Shown: positions 34,825-43,719 of the stretch, piece after piece
How positions within the stretch are numbered: the first letter of the stretch is position 1
Layout of the letters: each line of letters starts with the position of its first letter
Source of the DNA: Paenibacillus fonticola DSM 21315
GTDB lineage: Bacteria; Bacillota; Bacilli; Paenibacillales; Paenibacillaceae
Direction of reading: 5' to 3'
Length of the DNA: 64,000 bases
Assembly (NCBI RefSeq): GCF_000381905.1
Contig: NZ_KB907258.1
Span: 94,702-158,701 of the forward strand
Translations under genes and position numbers: made by a program
The notes under the pieces: model-generated
What the model was told of the DNA's origin: nothing
The model's input: the letters and a program-made list of their open reading frames with translations, nothing else
Databases searched by the model: none

Positions 34825-35282
34825 AAAAACATCTATCGATGGAAATACACAGAAGACAGACCGCGGTTAATTGTAGTTTTTCTTGCGATATCAGGAAGCC
34901 TTAACTCCCAGTTTATTCTTTCTGATATCTTAACAAAAACATCTATCGATGGAAATACACAGAAGACAGACCGCGGTTAATTGTAGTTTTTCTTGCGATA
35001 TCAGGAAGCCTTAACTCCCAGTTTATTCTTTCTGATATCTTAACAAAAACATCTATCGATGGAAATACACAGAAGACAGACCGCGGTTAATTGTAGTTTT
35101 TCTTGCGATATCAGGAAGCCTTAACTCCCAGTTTATTCTTTCTGATATCTTAACAAAAACGTCTATCGATAGAAATTCACAGAAGACAGACCGCGGTTAA
35201 TTGTAGTTTTTCTTGCGATATCAGGAAGCCTTAACTCCCAAGTTTATTCTTTCTGATATCTTAACAAAAACGTCTATCGATG
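34825..35282. repeat. Array of four 110-bp tandem repeats plus a partial fifth
   Basis: Copies run 34825-34934, 34935-35044, 35045-35154 and 35155-35265 (111 bp, one added A), then a 17-bp fragment to 35282. Copies 1-3 are almost identical; copy 4 has a few changes. Each unit starts AAAAACATCTATCGATG (or AAAAACGTC), contains CCGCGG, and holds GATATCAG and CTGATATC (34887-34894 and 34922-34929 in copy 1). These extend to a 12-bp stem with a G-U pair and a loop of about 19 nt. The unit length is not a multiple of three and no frame runs through it, so it is not coding. Confidence 0.95.
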
Positions 35283-35690
35283 TAATGAAACAGGCTAGCA
35301 TTATTTTCGACCTCACTAAGGCCAATATAATTTTTTCTCTTAAAGGAAAAATAAATCGCCACCTAAACAAGGGGCTGTTCACCCGCTTACGGACAGGAGA
35401 TTCACTATTATTGAAATAGGCCCTCTTTCGCTATGCTTGCGGACACTGGTTCCGTTATTCGACCAAATGGACTGCAATAAACAGGTTTTTGGGAGCAATA
35501 GCGGAACGTAGGTCCGTTAGCTCTCCAAATTCCTCGTTATTTCACAAATAGCGTCCCCTGTGTCCGATAGCTGCTAGGTTCGCATATGCCCAACCAATCG
35601 CCCTTCCTCCCAGCCATCCGCCCAAGCCACGCAGTCGGCAACCAACCAGCGACAACCAACTACCTCACACCAGCAATGGAAATTGTGTAA
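35283..35690. other. Non-coding stretch with three short palindromic repeats
   Basis: No gene is apparent. Three related imperfect palindromes occur: 35439-35459 (reverse), 35497-35521 and 35547-35571, each of the form AATAgCGGAAC-n-GTCCGtTAgC. They resemble the short intergenic palindromes that are common in Paenibacillus-type genomes. They sit next to the tandem array and the MITE-like element, so this gap collects repeated DNA. Confidence 0.65.
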
Positions 35691-35788
35691 AAAAGTTGGA
35701 CGGAAAAACGGTGCTGCACCCCAAAAGTTAGATTTTGTACTCTAATTTTATGGGGAGCTACCAACGAGATGTTTTCCGTCCAACTTTT
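35691..35788. mobile_element. MITE-like palindromic element of 98 bp
   Basis: AAAAGTTGGACGGAAAA (35691-35707) and its exact complement TTTTCCGTCCAACTTTT (35772-35788) are 17-bp terminal inverted repeats. Inside is a second, imperfect inverted repeat starting at ACCCCAAAAGTTAGA and ending TCTAATTTTATGGGG. The inner word CCCCAAAAGTTAGA resembles IS3/IS150-group insertion sequence ends. No transposase is present. It may be a non-autonomous element or nested ends of two decayed elements; a strong terminator is another reading. Confidence 0.65.
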
Positions 35789-35835
35789 ATTTTGGGACTT
35801 ATTGGACAGCCCCTTAAAAACACTTTACTTCTCGT

Positions 35836-36267
35836 TTAACCTTCCCCGTGCTCTTCACTCTCATAGATACAGCGAAAATACTCGGGCCCGCCTTCGAATT
35901 TAATGAACCCGGTTACTTGAAACCCGATGCTGCGAAAAAAATCAGCGCCGTCTTCGTCGGTCTCTGCTACGATCGCGGAAGGCTGCTCGAGAACCAAGGC
36001 GTCCAAAATCATCCCCCGGCCGTAGCCCATGCCGCGAGCCTCCGGATGTACAACGAGATGCAGCAGCTCGATGACCTGCCGGTCCACAGACCGGTAACCG
36101 ATTAGGCCGACGAACTGTTCTTCCTCCTGAAAGGCGTACAATTTGTAGGTCTCATCGGCAATATACAGATCAATGACCGAATCATTGTCCTCCCCATCCC
36201 AAAGCGCGTAATTAAGGAGCTCCTGAATTTCTTCATCAGCTATTTTTGCCTTCACATCTACAAGCAT
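35836..36267 (-). CDS. GNAT-family N-acetyltransferase
   Basis: The 143-residue product from the ATG 36265-36267 (MLVDVKAKIADEEIQELLNY) has the GNAT acetyl-CoA loop in VVHPEARGMGYGRGMI and a final strand with FFRSIGFQVTGF. The substrate is unknown. GGAAGGAAG lies upstream of the chosen ATG. A longer frame to 36372 overlaps rpiA, which makes the longer start unlikely. It is 17 bp after the rpiA stop, so the two probably form one transcript. Confidence 0.88.
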   Translation of the reverse strand: MLVDVKAKIADEEIQELLNYALWDGEDNDSVIDLYIADETYKLYAFQEEEQFVGLIGYRSVDRQVIELLHLVVHPEARGMGYGRGMILDALVLEQPSAIVAETDEDGADFFRSIGFQVTGFIKFEGGPEYFRCIYESEEHGEG

Positions 36268-36283
36268 ATTATGAACTTCCTTC

Positions 36284-36955
36284 CTACTTTTCGATGACTT
36301 CCGTACGCCCGTCGTCGTATCCGACAATAACCATTTGGGCGATATCGACAAATAGCCCGTGTTCAACGACACCTGTCGTTGCTTTCAGCTCATCACTAAG
36401 CTTTCCTGGAGATTCGATCTTGCCAAAAGCGGCGTCGGCAATATAGTTGCCATTATCCGTAACATACAGTTCATTGCCATTCATGCGCATTTCGATAGCG
36501 ACATTATACCGGCTACGCAACAGCCGCAGCGTCCACTCGTAGCAAAATGGCACGATCTCAATCGGCAGCTTGAATTGCCCCAAGTGAGCCACTCTCTTGC
36601 CGCTGTCCGCTATAACAACAAACCGGTCACTTTGCACCGCCACGAGCTTCTCCCGGAGCAAAGCCCCTCCGCCGCCCTTGATGAGGGCCATCTCCGGATC
36701 AAACTCATCCGCCCCGTCAATCGCAATATCCAGCCGATCCACATCAGCCGCAGCGACAAGCGGAATGTTATATTTCTCCGCAAGCTCTTCCGATGCTCTA
36801 GAAGTTGCAATCGCGCGAATGGAAAGCCCGTTTGCCACCATCTCTCCGATTTTCTCAATCGCATAAAAAGCGGTCGACCCTGTTCCGAGTCCAACCGTCA
36901 TTCCTTCTTTAATCAATTGTGCCGCACGGTATCCCGCCGCTTGTTTTGCATTCAT
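36284..36955 (-). CDS. rpiA: Ribose-5-phosphate isomerase A
   Basis: The 223-residue enzyme interconverts ribose 5-phosphate and ribulose 5-phosphate in the pentose phosphate pathway. It shows GLGTGSTAFYAIEKIG near the N-terminus, AIDGADEFDPEMALIKGGGGALLREK with the catalytic Glu and Lys, and GVVEHGLFVD near the C-terminus. Length and motifs are standard. The ATG has AGGAGGGGTAAGG just upstream. Confidence 0.97.
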   Translation of the reverse strand: MNAKQAAGYRAAQLIKEGMTVGLGTGSTAFYAIEKIGEMVANGLSIRAIATSRASEELAEKYNIPLVAAADVDRLDIAIDGADEFDPEMALIKGGGGALLREKLVAVQSDRFVVIADSGKRVAHLGQFKLPIEIVPFCYEWTLRLLRSRYNVAIEMRMNGNELYVTDNGNYIADAAFGKIESPGKLSDELKATTGVVEHGLFVDIAQMVIVGYDDGRTEVIEK

Positions 36956-37048
36956 CCTTACCCCTCCTGGTCTTGTTGCATGATTCCCTATGTAAAATAA
37001 CGCTTTTACACAATTTAGTACGCATTTATCATATCAAAATCTGCAGCA

Positions 37049-37081
37049 AAAAAGAACAGCAAGTCCATAATGAACTTGCTG
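37049..37081 (-). terminator. Intrinsic terminator after the DsbA-like gene
   Basis: On the minus strand CAGCAAGT (37081-37074 side) pairs with ACTTGCTG (37064-37057 side) and is followed by TTCTTTTTTG. It lies directly after the stop of the DsbA-like gene. Confidence 0.85.
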
Positions 37082-37090
37082 CCCTCCCCC

Positions 37091-37771
37091 TTATGGATTT
37101 TCAATTGCAAATTGAATCCCCGCAAAAGAAGCGTCCTCAACTTCTTTGCCATTTACGAACACCGTAGGGGTTCCCATCACCTCATGCCGCTCGACGATCA
37201 TAAGGTCTTTTTTTACGTTCTCAATATAAGTGCGGCTGTCCAAATCCTGCTCAAACTGTACGATGTCCGCTTCCGGAATGTGCGTGCGCACCAGATTCAA
37301 AATAAACTTCTTCGTCGCCCAGGTTTCGTCCTTCTTCCCTTGCAGCTCGGACATTTTATGATGATAAATCCAGAAAAAATCCTCATTTTGCTGGTACAGC
37401 GTCTCACCTGCTAATGCGGCCAGGTTGGAATCCGGTGCGAGAAAAGGATAGTCCACATAGTACAGTACCGCCTTGCCGGTATCCAGATATTCCCGCTTCA
37501 GCTCCAGAAGCACTTCTTCGTTCCATCTTTTACAAGCAGGGCATTTATAGTCGGAAAATTCAACAATCGTTACCGGCGCTCCTTTGTCCCCGATCGAGGG
37601 CTGCTCCGCCTCGTTAAAGCCTTCCGGTACATGCTCAACCGTTACGTTGCTGAAATCCGGAAATTCGGCATCCGCCTGCCTGCTCCCCTTTATACTGACA
37701 AAAAGTACGATGGCCAAGGCAAGCAGGGCTATTGCCGCCAGCGTGATCAGTCCCATTTTTTTCTGTTTCAT
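37091..37771 (-). CDS. DsbA-family thiol-disulfide oxidoreductase (BdbD-like), membrane anchored
   Basis: The 226-residue protein has an N-terminal membrane anchor (residues 7-27), then a thioredoxin fold with active site CPAC at residues 77-80 (FSDYKCPACKRWNEE) and the cis-proline loop MGTPTVFVNGKEV. It would form or isomerise disulfides outside the membrane. A BdbC/DsbB partner gene is not in the window. The start is the ATG 37769-37771 with AGGGGGA upstream. Confidence 0.92.
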   Translation of the reverse strand: MKQKKMGLITLAAIALLALAIVLFVSIKGSRQADAEFPDFSNVTVEHVPEGFNEAEQPSIGDKGAPVTIVEFSDYKCPACKRWNEEVLLELKREYLDTGKAVLYYVDYPFLAPDSNLAALAGETLYQQNEDFFWIYHHKMSELQGKKDETWATKKFILNLVRTHIPEADIVQFEQDLDSRTYIENVKKDLMIVERHEVMGTPTVFVNGKEVEDASFAGIQFAIENP

Positions 37772-37899
37772 AAAAAATCCCCCTAACAAATCGAATTATG
37801 CACTGATTGTTCGATTGTATGTAGAGGAGCTTCGTATGAATAGGACATATTTAACAGATATAGCAACTTATTTTGGATATTTTTTGAAAAATAAGCATT

Positions 37900-39150
37900 T
37901 TATAATTGATGAATAGGTCTCCGCGCTTTTTTTACATCTTCTTTTTCCTTGTCCTCCCCGGATTCCGGCCTAACCATCGTCAGCAATAAAACGACAGCAA
38001 TCAAAGATACTCCGGAAATAACAAAAAACAGCGTCATATGCCCGGCTTTCATAAGCAGAGAAATGACTGGAGGACCAAGAGACACCCCGATGAACCGCAT
38101 ACTCCCGTAAATAGAAGTGATCGTGCCTCGCAGTGATTTTTCAATCCCTTCGGTAATTAAAGCGTCCGAGCTTGGGAGCACAATTCCGATGCCCGCCCCG
38201 CATACGATAAGACATGCGATGACAAAATATATATTATTGAAAAAGCCAATGCCAAATAACGCTCCGGTGGACATGACTAATCCAATGACGCCGCACCATT
38301 TCATCAAGTTCTTGTTATTCCCGATTTTTTTGCCCGTAAAGTAAGCGGCCAGGCAAAGGGCTGCCAAGGGAATAGCCAGCACCAGCCCTTTCACGACGCC
38401 ATCCAGGCCATGTCTGCTCTCAAGTTGTTCAGACAAGTAAAACAGCACGCCAAACAGCAAAAACATACAAATGCAGCCAATCGCAAAAATGGCGTATAGC
38501 CAGCGGCCCTTCTCCTGAAACACCTGCTTGACGGATTCTAAAAATTCACCAAGCGGTTTAGCCTTTTGTTTGCGCTCTGGCTCTTTCACCATAAAGATGA
38601 CCAAAACCAAAGAGACGAGACATAAAACGGGAATCGCCAAAAAAGGCACATACCAAATCCACGCTCCAAGCAGAGCCCCCAGTATAGGGCTAAGCACTTT
38701 GCCGAACGTGTTGGATGTCTCAATAATGCCGAGGCTATGGCTGACCTCTTCATCGTCATCAAACATGTCGCCCACAAGCGGGAGTACGATCGGAAATGCT
38801 CCGGCAGCGCCAATGCCCTGCAGTAAACGTCCCGCTACAATGATCCAGTATACAGTCATCCCTTCCGCAAACCAGCTGGCGACACCGGCTACAGCCCCTC
38901 CGGCCCCAGCTACAATCAAGCTGGGAATTATGATCTTCTTTCTGCCGAATTTGTCGGATAAATAGCCCGCAATCGGGACAAGCAAAATCGCCACCACTGC
39001 ATATACCGTAATTAACATGCTCACTTGGAAAGAAGATATATGAAGCACGCGAGAAATTTGCGGCAGAATAGGAATGAGCATCGAATTCCCTAAGGTCATA
39101 ATTAGCGGGATAGAGGCAAGCGCAAATAAATCGCCTTTTTTGCTGTCCAT
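37900..39150 (-). CDS. MFS multidrug-type efflux transporter
   Basis: The 416-residue protein has 12 membrane helices and the MFS motif YLSDKFGRKK in the 2-3 loop plus a GRLLQGIGAAGAFPIVLPLV segment typical of drug:proton antiporters with 12 helices (BacE/Blt/TetA(L)-like neighbours). The substrate cannot be read. The ATG at 39148-39150 is preceded by AAAGGTGG at good spacing. The C-terminal tail is charged (GEDKEKEDVKKARRP). Confidence 0.88.
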   Translation of the reverse strand: MDSKKGDLFALASIPLIMTLGNSMLIPILPQISRVLHISSFQVSMLITVYAVVAILLVPIAGYLSDKFGRKKIIIPSLIVAGAGGAVAGVASWFAEGMTVYWIIVAGRLLQGIGAAGAFPIVLPLVGDMFDDDEEVSHSLGIIETSNTFGKVLSPILGALLGAWIWYVPFLAIPVLCLVSLVLVIFMVKEPERKQKAKPLGEFLESVKQVFQEKGRWLYAIFAIGCICMFLLFGVLFYLSEQLESRHGLDGVVKGLVLAIPLAALCLAAYFTGKKIGNNKNLMKWCGVIGLVMSTGALFGIGFFNNIYFVIACLIVCGAGIGIVLPSSDALITEGIEKSLRGTITSIYGSMRFIGVSLGPPVISLLMKAGHMTLFFVISGVSLIAVVLLLTMVRPESGEDKEKEDVKKARRPIHQL

Positions 39151-39219
39151 CTTTATGTCCACCTTTCAACTGTCATAATCGTTAGTGTGGTTGAAAAGTG
39201 AAATTATATTCTTCGCCTG

Positions 39220-41562
39220 CTAGGCTTGGACATAGGTCGATGGATCGGTCCCGATAATAAATCGGCTTGGTGCTCCAGCTGAATAAATATGCAGTAAATG
39301 CATAGCTCTCGTACATGCCGTATAAAACAATTTCCGTTCGGCCTCCCGGGTATAATTACGGTCAGAGCCATCGTAAATGAGCACCGCATCAAACTCGACG
39401 CCCTTCGCCAAATACGCTGGGATGATATGAATTCCTTTTTCAAAGGAAAGGGTCGTTTTCTTAATAAGTTTCACAGGAATATCACTGGACAGAGCAGCGT
39501 AAACCTGCTCGCTTTGCCCCGCAGTCTTGCAAATGACAGCGATCGTCTCATATCCTTCAGACTGCAGAGAGGCTAAATCCCGTCTGATCTCCTGTTGTAA
39601 AGTATCGGTATCGGAAAACACTCTGACCAGCGGCTTCTCTCCTTTACGATTAAACGGAACGATCTCCTCTCCTCCGGCAATCATTCCTTTTGTAAACTCG
39701 ACAATTTCACGGGTCGAACGATAGCTCTGCTTCAATACGATTAACTCGCTCTCCTCGTTCCCATACAATTCGGTCAACGATGCCGACTGCTGCAAAACCG
39801 AGGCGTGAGCGTAGATCGCCTGATTCAAATCACCCAGCGCGGTCATGCGTGCACGGGGAAAGAGCCGCTTAAGAAAGAACAATTGAAACGGCGAGTAATC
39901 CTGGGCCTCATCGATGATGACATGGCGGATATCCGTATTGGAATGGAATCCTAACACAAGCTCTTTCAAATATAGAAACGGGGTGGCATCTTCATAAAAC
40001 AATTCCCCCGCCTTTATTTTGTTTACGGTTTGCAGGCTAATCTCATGCCAGTCATCTGGCAGTTCTTCCACACCTACCCCGGCAATCACTTCTGGTCTGT
40101 TAAAAAGCTGAATGTAGAGCTCCGTTATATCGACAAACCGCAGCGCCTTTACCCATCTGCGCAGCGGCTTCAGACGATCGCTCACAACCATGCGGCCCAG
40201 AATTTCCCGCTCCTCTTCATAATCACTGAAGGAAGCTCCGCCCTTGCGCTGGTTTCGGCGCATCCGCTGGTATGCCCGCTGATAATCCTCACTGTCGAGA
40301 AGCTGGATTTGCTCCTCAACCCATGGCTCTTGCAGCTCGCTTTTGCCGAAGGCAGCGATCTCCTTCAGCAGCCATTCCTTTAACAGCTCACAGCGGTTTG
40401 CCAGCGTAATCGCGGAGTCATAATCATAAAATTGGCGGGAGATCGCATCTGCATCGACAACTACTTTTCCTTGAAAGCGTACCGGCCGGAATCTCATTCC
40501 TTTCCCTTCCAGCCAAACTTTATAGCGGTTCACCGCTTCGAGATATGCAGGGGATGATTTATAACGGATGCCGCTAATTCGATGAACATAATTTTCATCC
40601 TCTTCCGCAGACAACACGTATTCTATTTGCACAAACGGGTCTTCAAGCTGGAACTCACGCCCTAAACGATGCTCCAAATACTCCTGGAAGGTCGTCTGCT
40701 GCATATTTTCCTCACCTAACTCTGGCAGCACGGTAGCAACATAGCTGTTGAACATCGGATTCGGCGAGAACAATATCATTTGATCGGCGTTCAAGTGCTC
40801 ACGGTGTTTATATAGTAAATAAGCGACCCGCTGAAGGGCGGCAGATGTTTTCCCGCTGCCCGCCGCGCCTTGGACGATCAGCATCCGGCTTCGATCATTT
40901 CGGATGATCCGGTTTTGCTCCCTCTGGATCGTGGCGACGATGCTCTTCATCTGAGCATCCGAGCTTCTGCTTAACACCTGCTGAAGCATTTCATCCCCGA
41001 TGGTTACCCCCGTATCGAACATCAGCTTGATGGCGCGTCCGTGAATAACAAACTGGCGCTTAAGCGACATTGTTCCCTCGATTACTCCCGAAGGCGTCAA
41101 ATAGGAGGCCGGACCCGGCACACCATCATAATACAGATTGGATATTGGGGCGCGCCAATCGTACACCAGGAAATTTTCATCGCCTTCTTCCAACAGAGAG
41201 GCAATACCCAAATAAATCGTTTCTGCAGCGCTGCCCGTTTCCGCAAAATCAATCCGCCCGAAATAGGGGGATTGTTTTAACCGTTTCATCTTGCCGAGTG
41301 CATTAGAGGCATGCAGGTGACTTCTTTCCCGGTCGGATAACACCTGAGACTGCTGCCGCAAGCTGGTCGATGTTTCCCCTACATCGTCGGCCTCACTGAA
41401 GTTGACGGTTACTTCATCCCAAAAATCCCTGCGCATGCCAACCACATCGTCCCGAACGACAGCAACTTCCCGGGACAGTGTATCGATTCGCTTCTCAATC
41501 TGATCAGCCACATAGTCGACGCGCTGCTGCTCTTCCTGCCAAGCTTTATCCGTACTATTCAA
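39220..41562 (-). CDS. helD: HelD-like superfamily 1 helicase, RNA polymerase recycling factor
   Basis: The 780-residue protein has a long N-terminal coiled-coil arm (residues 1-60), a P-loop GAAGSGKTSAALQRVAYLL near residue 235, an inserted central domain, and helicase motifs HVIIDEAQDYSPFQ, LGDLNQAIYAH, LKQSYRSTREIVEF and KGVEFDAVLIYD. HelD pries stalled RNA polymerase off DNA and is found throughout the Bacillota; clade members can also give rifamycin tolerance. Length and order are normal for the B. subtilis type. Confidence 0.94.
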   Translation of the reverse strand: MNSTDKAWQEEQQRVDYVADQIEKRIDTLSREVAVVRDDVVGMRRDFWDEVTVNFSEADDVGETSTSLRQQSQVLSDRERSHLHASNALGKMKRLKQSPYFGRIDFAETGSAAETIYLGIASLLEEGDENFLVYDWRAPISNLYYDGVPGPASYLTPSGVIEGTMSLKRQFVIHGRAIKLMFDTGVTIGDEMLQQVLSRSSDAQMKSIVATIQREQNRIIRNDRSRMLIVQGAAGSGKTSAALQRVAYLLYKHREHLNADQMILFSPNPMFNSYVATVLPELGEENMQQTTFQEYLEHRLGREFQLEDPFVQIEYVLSAEEDENYVHRISGIRYKSSPAYLEAVNRYKVWLEGKGMRFRPVRFQGKVVVDADAISRQFYDYDSAITLANRCELLKEWLLKEIAAFGKSELQEPWVEEQIQLLDSEDYQRAYQRMRRNQRKGGASFSDYEEEREILGRMVVSDRLKPLRRWVKALRFVDITELYIQLFNRPEVIAGVGVEELPDDWHEISLQTVNKIKAGELFYEDATPFLYLKELVLGFHSNTDIRHVIIDEAQDYSPFQLFFLKRLFPRARMTALGDLNQAIYAHASVLQQSASLTELYGNEESELIVLKQSYRSTREIVEFTKGMIAGGEEIVPFNRKGEKPLVRVFSDTDTLQQEIRRDLASLQSEGYETIAVICKTAGQSEQVYAALSSDIPVKLIKKTTLSFEKGIHIIPAYLAKGVEFDAVLIYDGSDRNYTREAERKLFYTACTRAMHLLHIYSAGAPSRFIIGTDPSTYVQA

Positions 41563-41635
41563 TGATGATCGCCCCTCTACATTTACTTTTCCGCATTTAC
41601 GCTTACTAAATTACGCTTATGGCTTGATTTTTGTG

Positions 41636-41785
41636 TTGACTTATAATTTAATATGTGATAAAATAAATCGAGGAATATTTTTTGTTTTCCTTATTTTTAA
41701 AGTCTGTTTTTTATTGTAACAATTTACGGATCGTATTTCAACAGCCCCTGTTCATCAAATTTGATGAAGGGGCTGTTTCTTTGTT
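41636..41785 (+). ncRNA. Possible small transcript between helD and the FUSC-like gene
   Basis: TTGACT (41636-41641), 17 bp and TAAAAT (41659-41664) form a good plus-strand promoter with an expected start near 41671. AACAGCCCCT (41740-41749) pairs with AGGGGCTGTT (41768-41777), an inner CATCAAATTTGATG extends the stem, and TTCTTTG follows. No plus-strand gene lies between or after. This gives a transcript of about 110 nt. The hairpin may instead simply end the minus-strand gene at 41785, and the promoter could be chance in AT-rich DNA. Confidence 0.45.
41740..41785. terminator. Bidirectional terminator after the FUSC-like gene
   Basis: A stem of AACAGCCCCT with AGGGGCTGTT, extended by CATCAAA/TTTGATG, lies just beyond the stop codon at 41785. 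T-rich sequence follows on the plus strand (TTCTTTGTTTATTTT); the minus side is weaker. Confidence 0.75.
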
Positions 41786-42858
41786 TATTTTATGCTCCCC
41801 GCTTTATGACGCAGTTTCGTAGCGGCAATGCCGGCATGATCAGCTAGCCGGTTCAAGCGCTGCAACTGATGACCGTATTCATAAATTTCTGCTGAAACGA
41901 TGGATAATCTAAGCGCGCCTTCCCGCTGCTTCGCGTGCTGATCCAGCATTCTTCGCTGGAACATCTCATTCTCTTGCTCGAACAGCTCGGCCTCCCTGCT
42001 GTTGGGCTTCAGCTTGCCGTCAAATTTAAGCATGACATGTTCGTGAAATTTTATAAGCTTTTCTAAATGCAAATCAAACTCCGCATTCATTTCCGGCTGA
42101 CGAGACGCTTGGAAATAATGCTGCTCGATCGTATCCAGCACCTCATAGCCTTTACGAAATGTCCGCAATATTTGCTTATACACGACTAATTCGCGGCTGT
42201 TGCTCAATTTAGCTGTTTTTCGCTTCTTCTGGTCTTCTTCCATCATTTTATAAGTGTCGCTTATTGAATTGACCGTTTCCTCCAACTCCCGCTTCTGAGT
42301 CCGGAACACACTCTCCTTCATTTCACTGGAAATAGCCGTACGGAGCAAAATGGACAATTGATCCAACGTCTTCTTCGCCTGATTTTCATACTGGACCCTT
42401 GGCTTAGGCGGGTACACAGCAATGTTAATCACGAAAGCAGACATAATACCTATTAAAATGAGTGTAAAGCGGGTAAGGGCAAATTCCCACTGGCCCGATG
42501 CCTCCATGACCGCCACTACCGTTACTAGCGTAACTCCGATCGTCTCGCCCATTTTTAACCGGATACAGATCATGATCACGAGAATGCATACGAGGCCCAC
42601 TGCAATCGGCTCATTGGAGAACATCGCCCCCCCAGCCATGGCAAGCACAGCTCCGAGCGTATTCGTCTGCAATTGGTCCAATAAATATCGCCACGAACGG
42701 TAAATGGACGGCTGCATCGCGAAGATTGCGGCGACCGCAGCAATGACCGGTGAAGATAAATTAAACCAGAAGACAATATAGAGCGCTAATGTTACTGCAA
42801 GTCCAGTTTTGAGCATCCTGGCACCGAACGTCACAACGATTCCTCCTGTCCGCTTCAT
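41785..42858 (-). CDS. FUSC/aromatic acid exporter-like membrane protein (YqjA/DUF939 type)
   Basis: The 357-residue protein has an N-terminal membrane domain of five or six helices (residues 5-150), with SSPVIAAVAAIFAMQPSIYRSWRYL typical of the FUSC/ArAE family. A C-terminal cytoplasmic helical domain rich in Glu, Lys and Arg follows (coiled coil, 155-357). Relatives are called aromatic acid exporters, but the true substrate is unproven. GGAGGAATC precedes the start. It is divergent from the secreted His-rich protein. Confidence 0.85.
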   Translation of the reverse strand: MKRTGGIVVTFGARMLKTGLAVTLALYIVFWFNLSSPVIAAVAAIFAMQPSIYRSWRYLLDQLQTNTLGAVLAMAGGAMFSNEPIAVGLVCILVIMICIRLKMGETIGVTLVTVVAVMEASGQWEFALTRFTLILIGIMSAFVINIAVYPPKPRVQYENQAKKTLDQLSILLRTAISSEMKESVFRTQKRELEETVNSISDTYKMMEEDQKKRKTAKLSNSRELVVYKQILRTFRKGYEVLDTIEQHYFQASRQPEMNAEFDLHLEKLIKFHEHVMLKFDGKLKPNSREAELFEQENEMFQRRMLDQHAKQREGALRLSIVSAEIYEYGHQLQRLNRLADHAGIAATKLRHKAGSIK

Positions 42859-43048
42859 ACCTCACTGCTATTTTTTACCCAAATTCGTAACCCATGCCGC
42901 TTGCTGGCATTTTTAATAAAAATCATTAACCAAATTACGTTTCCTTACAATTTTTAGCCCATTTTCAGCTAATTTTAAGATAAGCTGTCTCCTTTTGGTC
43001 AAAACTATGTAGAGAAAGACCCAATTATTCTAAACGATGAGGTGAAAA

Positions 43049-43576
43049 ATGTCTATGCGTGAACTTCGTAAACTGCTGCTAAATGGTTCACTTGTCGTTG
43101 TACTTGCGCTCTGTACTTACGCTATAGCTTCAGATGCCGCTTATGCTGACAACGAGCCGGCAGCCGCGGCGAATGTGCAGCCGCAGGAAGTAAAGGAAGA
43201 AGGCAAGCATCCGCACCACCGCCACCGCCATTTTCGCGGCGGGCACATTGTGACGGATACAGCTGAACTGTTAGGAATAGAGCCTAAGACACTTGTGGAG
43301 GAGCTGAAGCAGGGCAAATCCCTTCTGCAGGTAGTTCAAGCCCGTAAAGGCTGGAACGAGGCGGAATATGTACAGAAGCTGACGGTAATGGCAAACCGGC
43401 ATATCGACAAGGCGATCGATGAAGGAAAACTTAGTAAGGAAAAGGCCGGGGAGATAAAAACGAAACTGCCTGCCAAGCTCAAAAAAGTTGTCAACCGGAC
43501 CTGGAATAGTCCGGCCAAGGAAAATCCGGTTACCGAATTTCGTCACAACACGATTCAGTGGCCTATGACGGAATAA
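43049..43576 (+). CDS. Secreted His-rich protein with a tandem helical domain, unrecognised
   Basis: The 175-residue protein begins with a signal peptide (MSMRELRKLLLNGSLVVVLA and on to SDAAYA). A His/Arg cluster HPHHRHRHFRGGH follows near residues 55-67. The mature part is helical and has an ELLGIEPKTLVEELKQGKSL segment resembling DUF2680-type domains, followed by ANRHIDKAIDEGKLSKEKAG. The His cluster could bind metal. AGGTGA precedes the ATG. No functional neighbour is evident. Confidence 0.75.
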   Translation: MSMRELRKLLLNGSLVVVLALCTYAIASDAAYADNEPAAAANVQPQEVKEEGKHPHHRHRHFRGGHIVTDTAELLGIEPKTLVEELKQGKSLLQVVQARKGWNEAEYVQKLTVMANRHIDKAIDEGKLSKEKAGEIKTKLPAKLKKVVNRTWNSPAKENPVTEFRHNTIQWPMTE

Positions 43577-43660
43577 ACAGTGTGTTGCCTGCAAAGTCAA
43601 AGTAAATTTAGCAAAGGATTCAATGAACTCACTGGCAGATCATTGTAAACAGAGTCAGAA

Positions 43661-43705
43661 AAAGGGCCGCCCCTAAGTCATTTTCATGACTTTGGGACGG
43701 CCTTT
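43661..43705. terminator. Bidirectional terminator between convergent genes
   Basis: AAAGGGCCGCCCCTAAGTCAT pairs with ATGACTTTGGGACGGCCTTT across a 4-base loop (43661-43705). An A-run before and T-run after allow it to end both the His-rich gene and the AI-2E family gene. Confidence 0.85.
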
Positions 43706-43719
43706 ATGTTTTGGCGCAG

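Noticed and set aside
34825..35282. The repeat array as a CRISPR
   Set aside because: The whole 110-bp unit repeats, so there are no unique spacers, and no cas gene is nearby.
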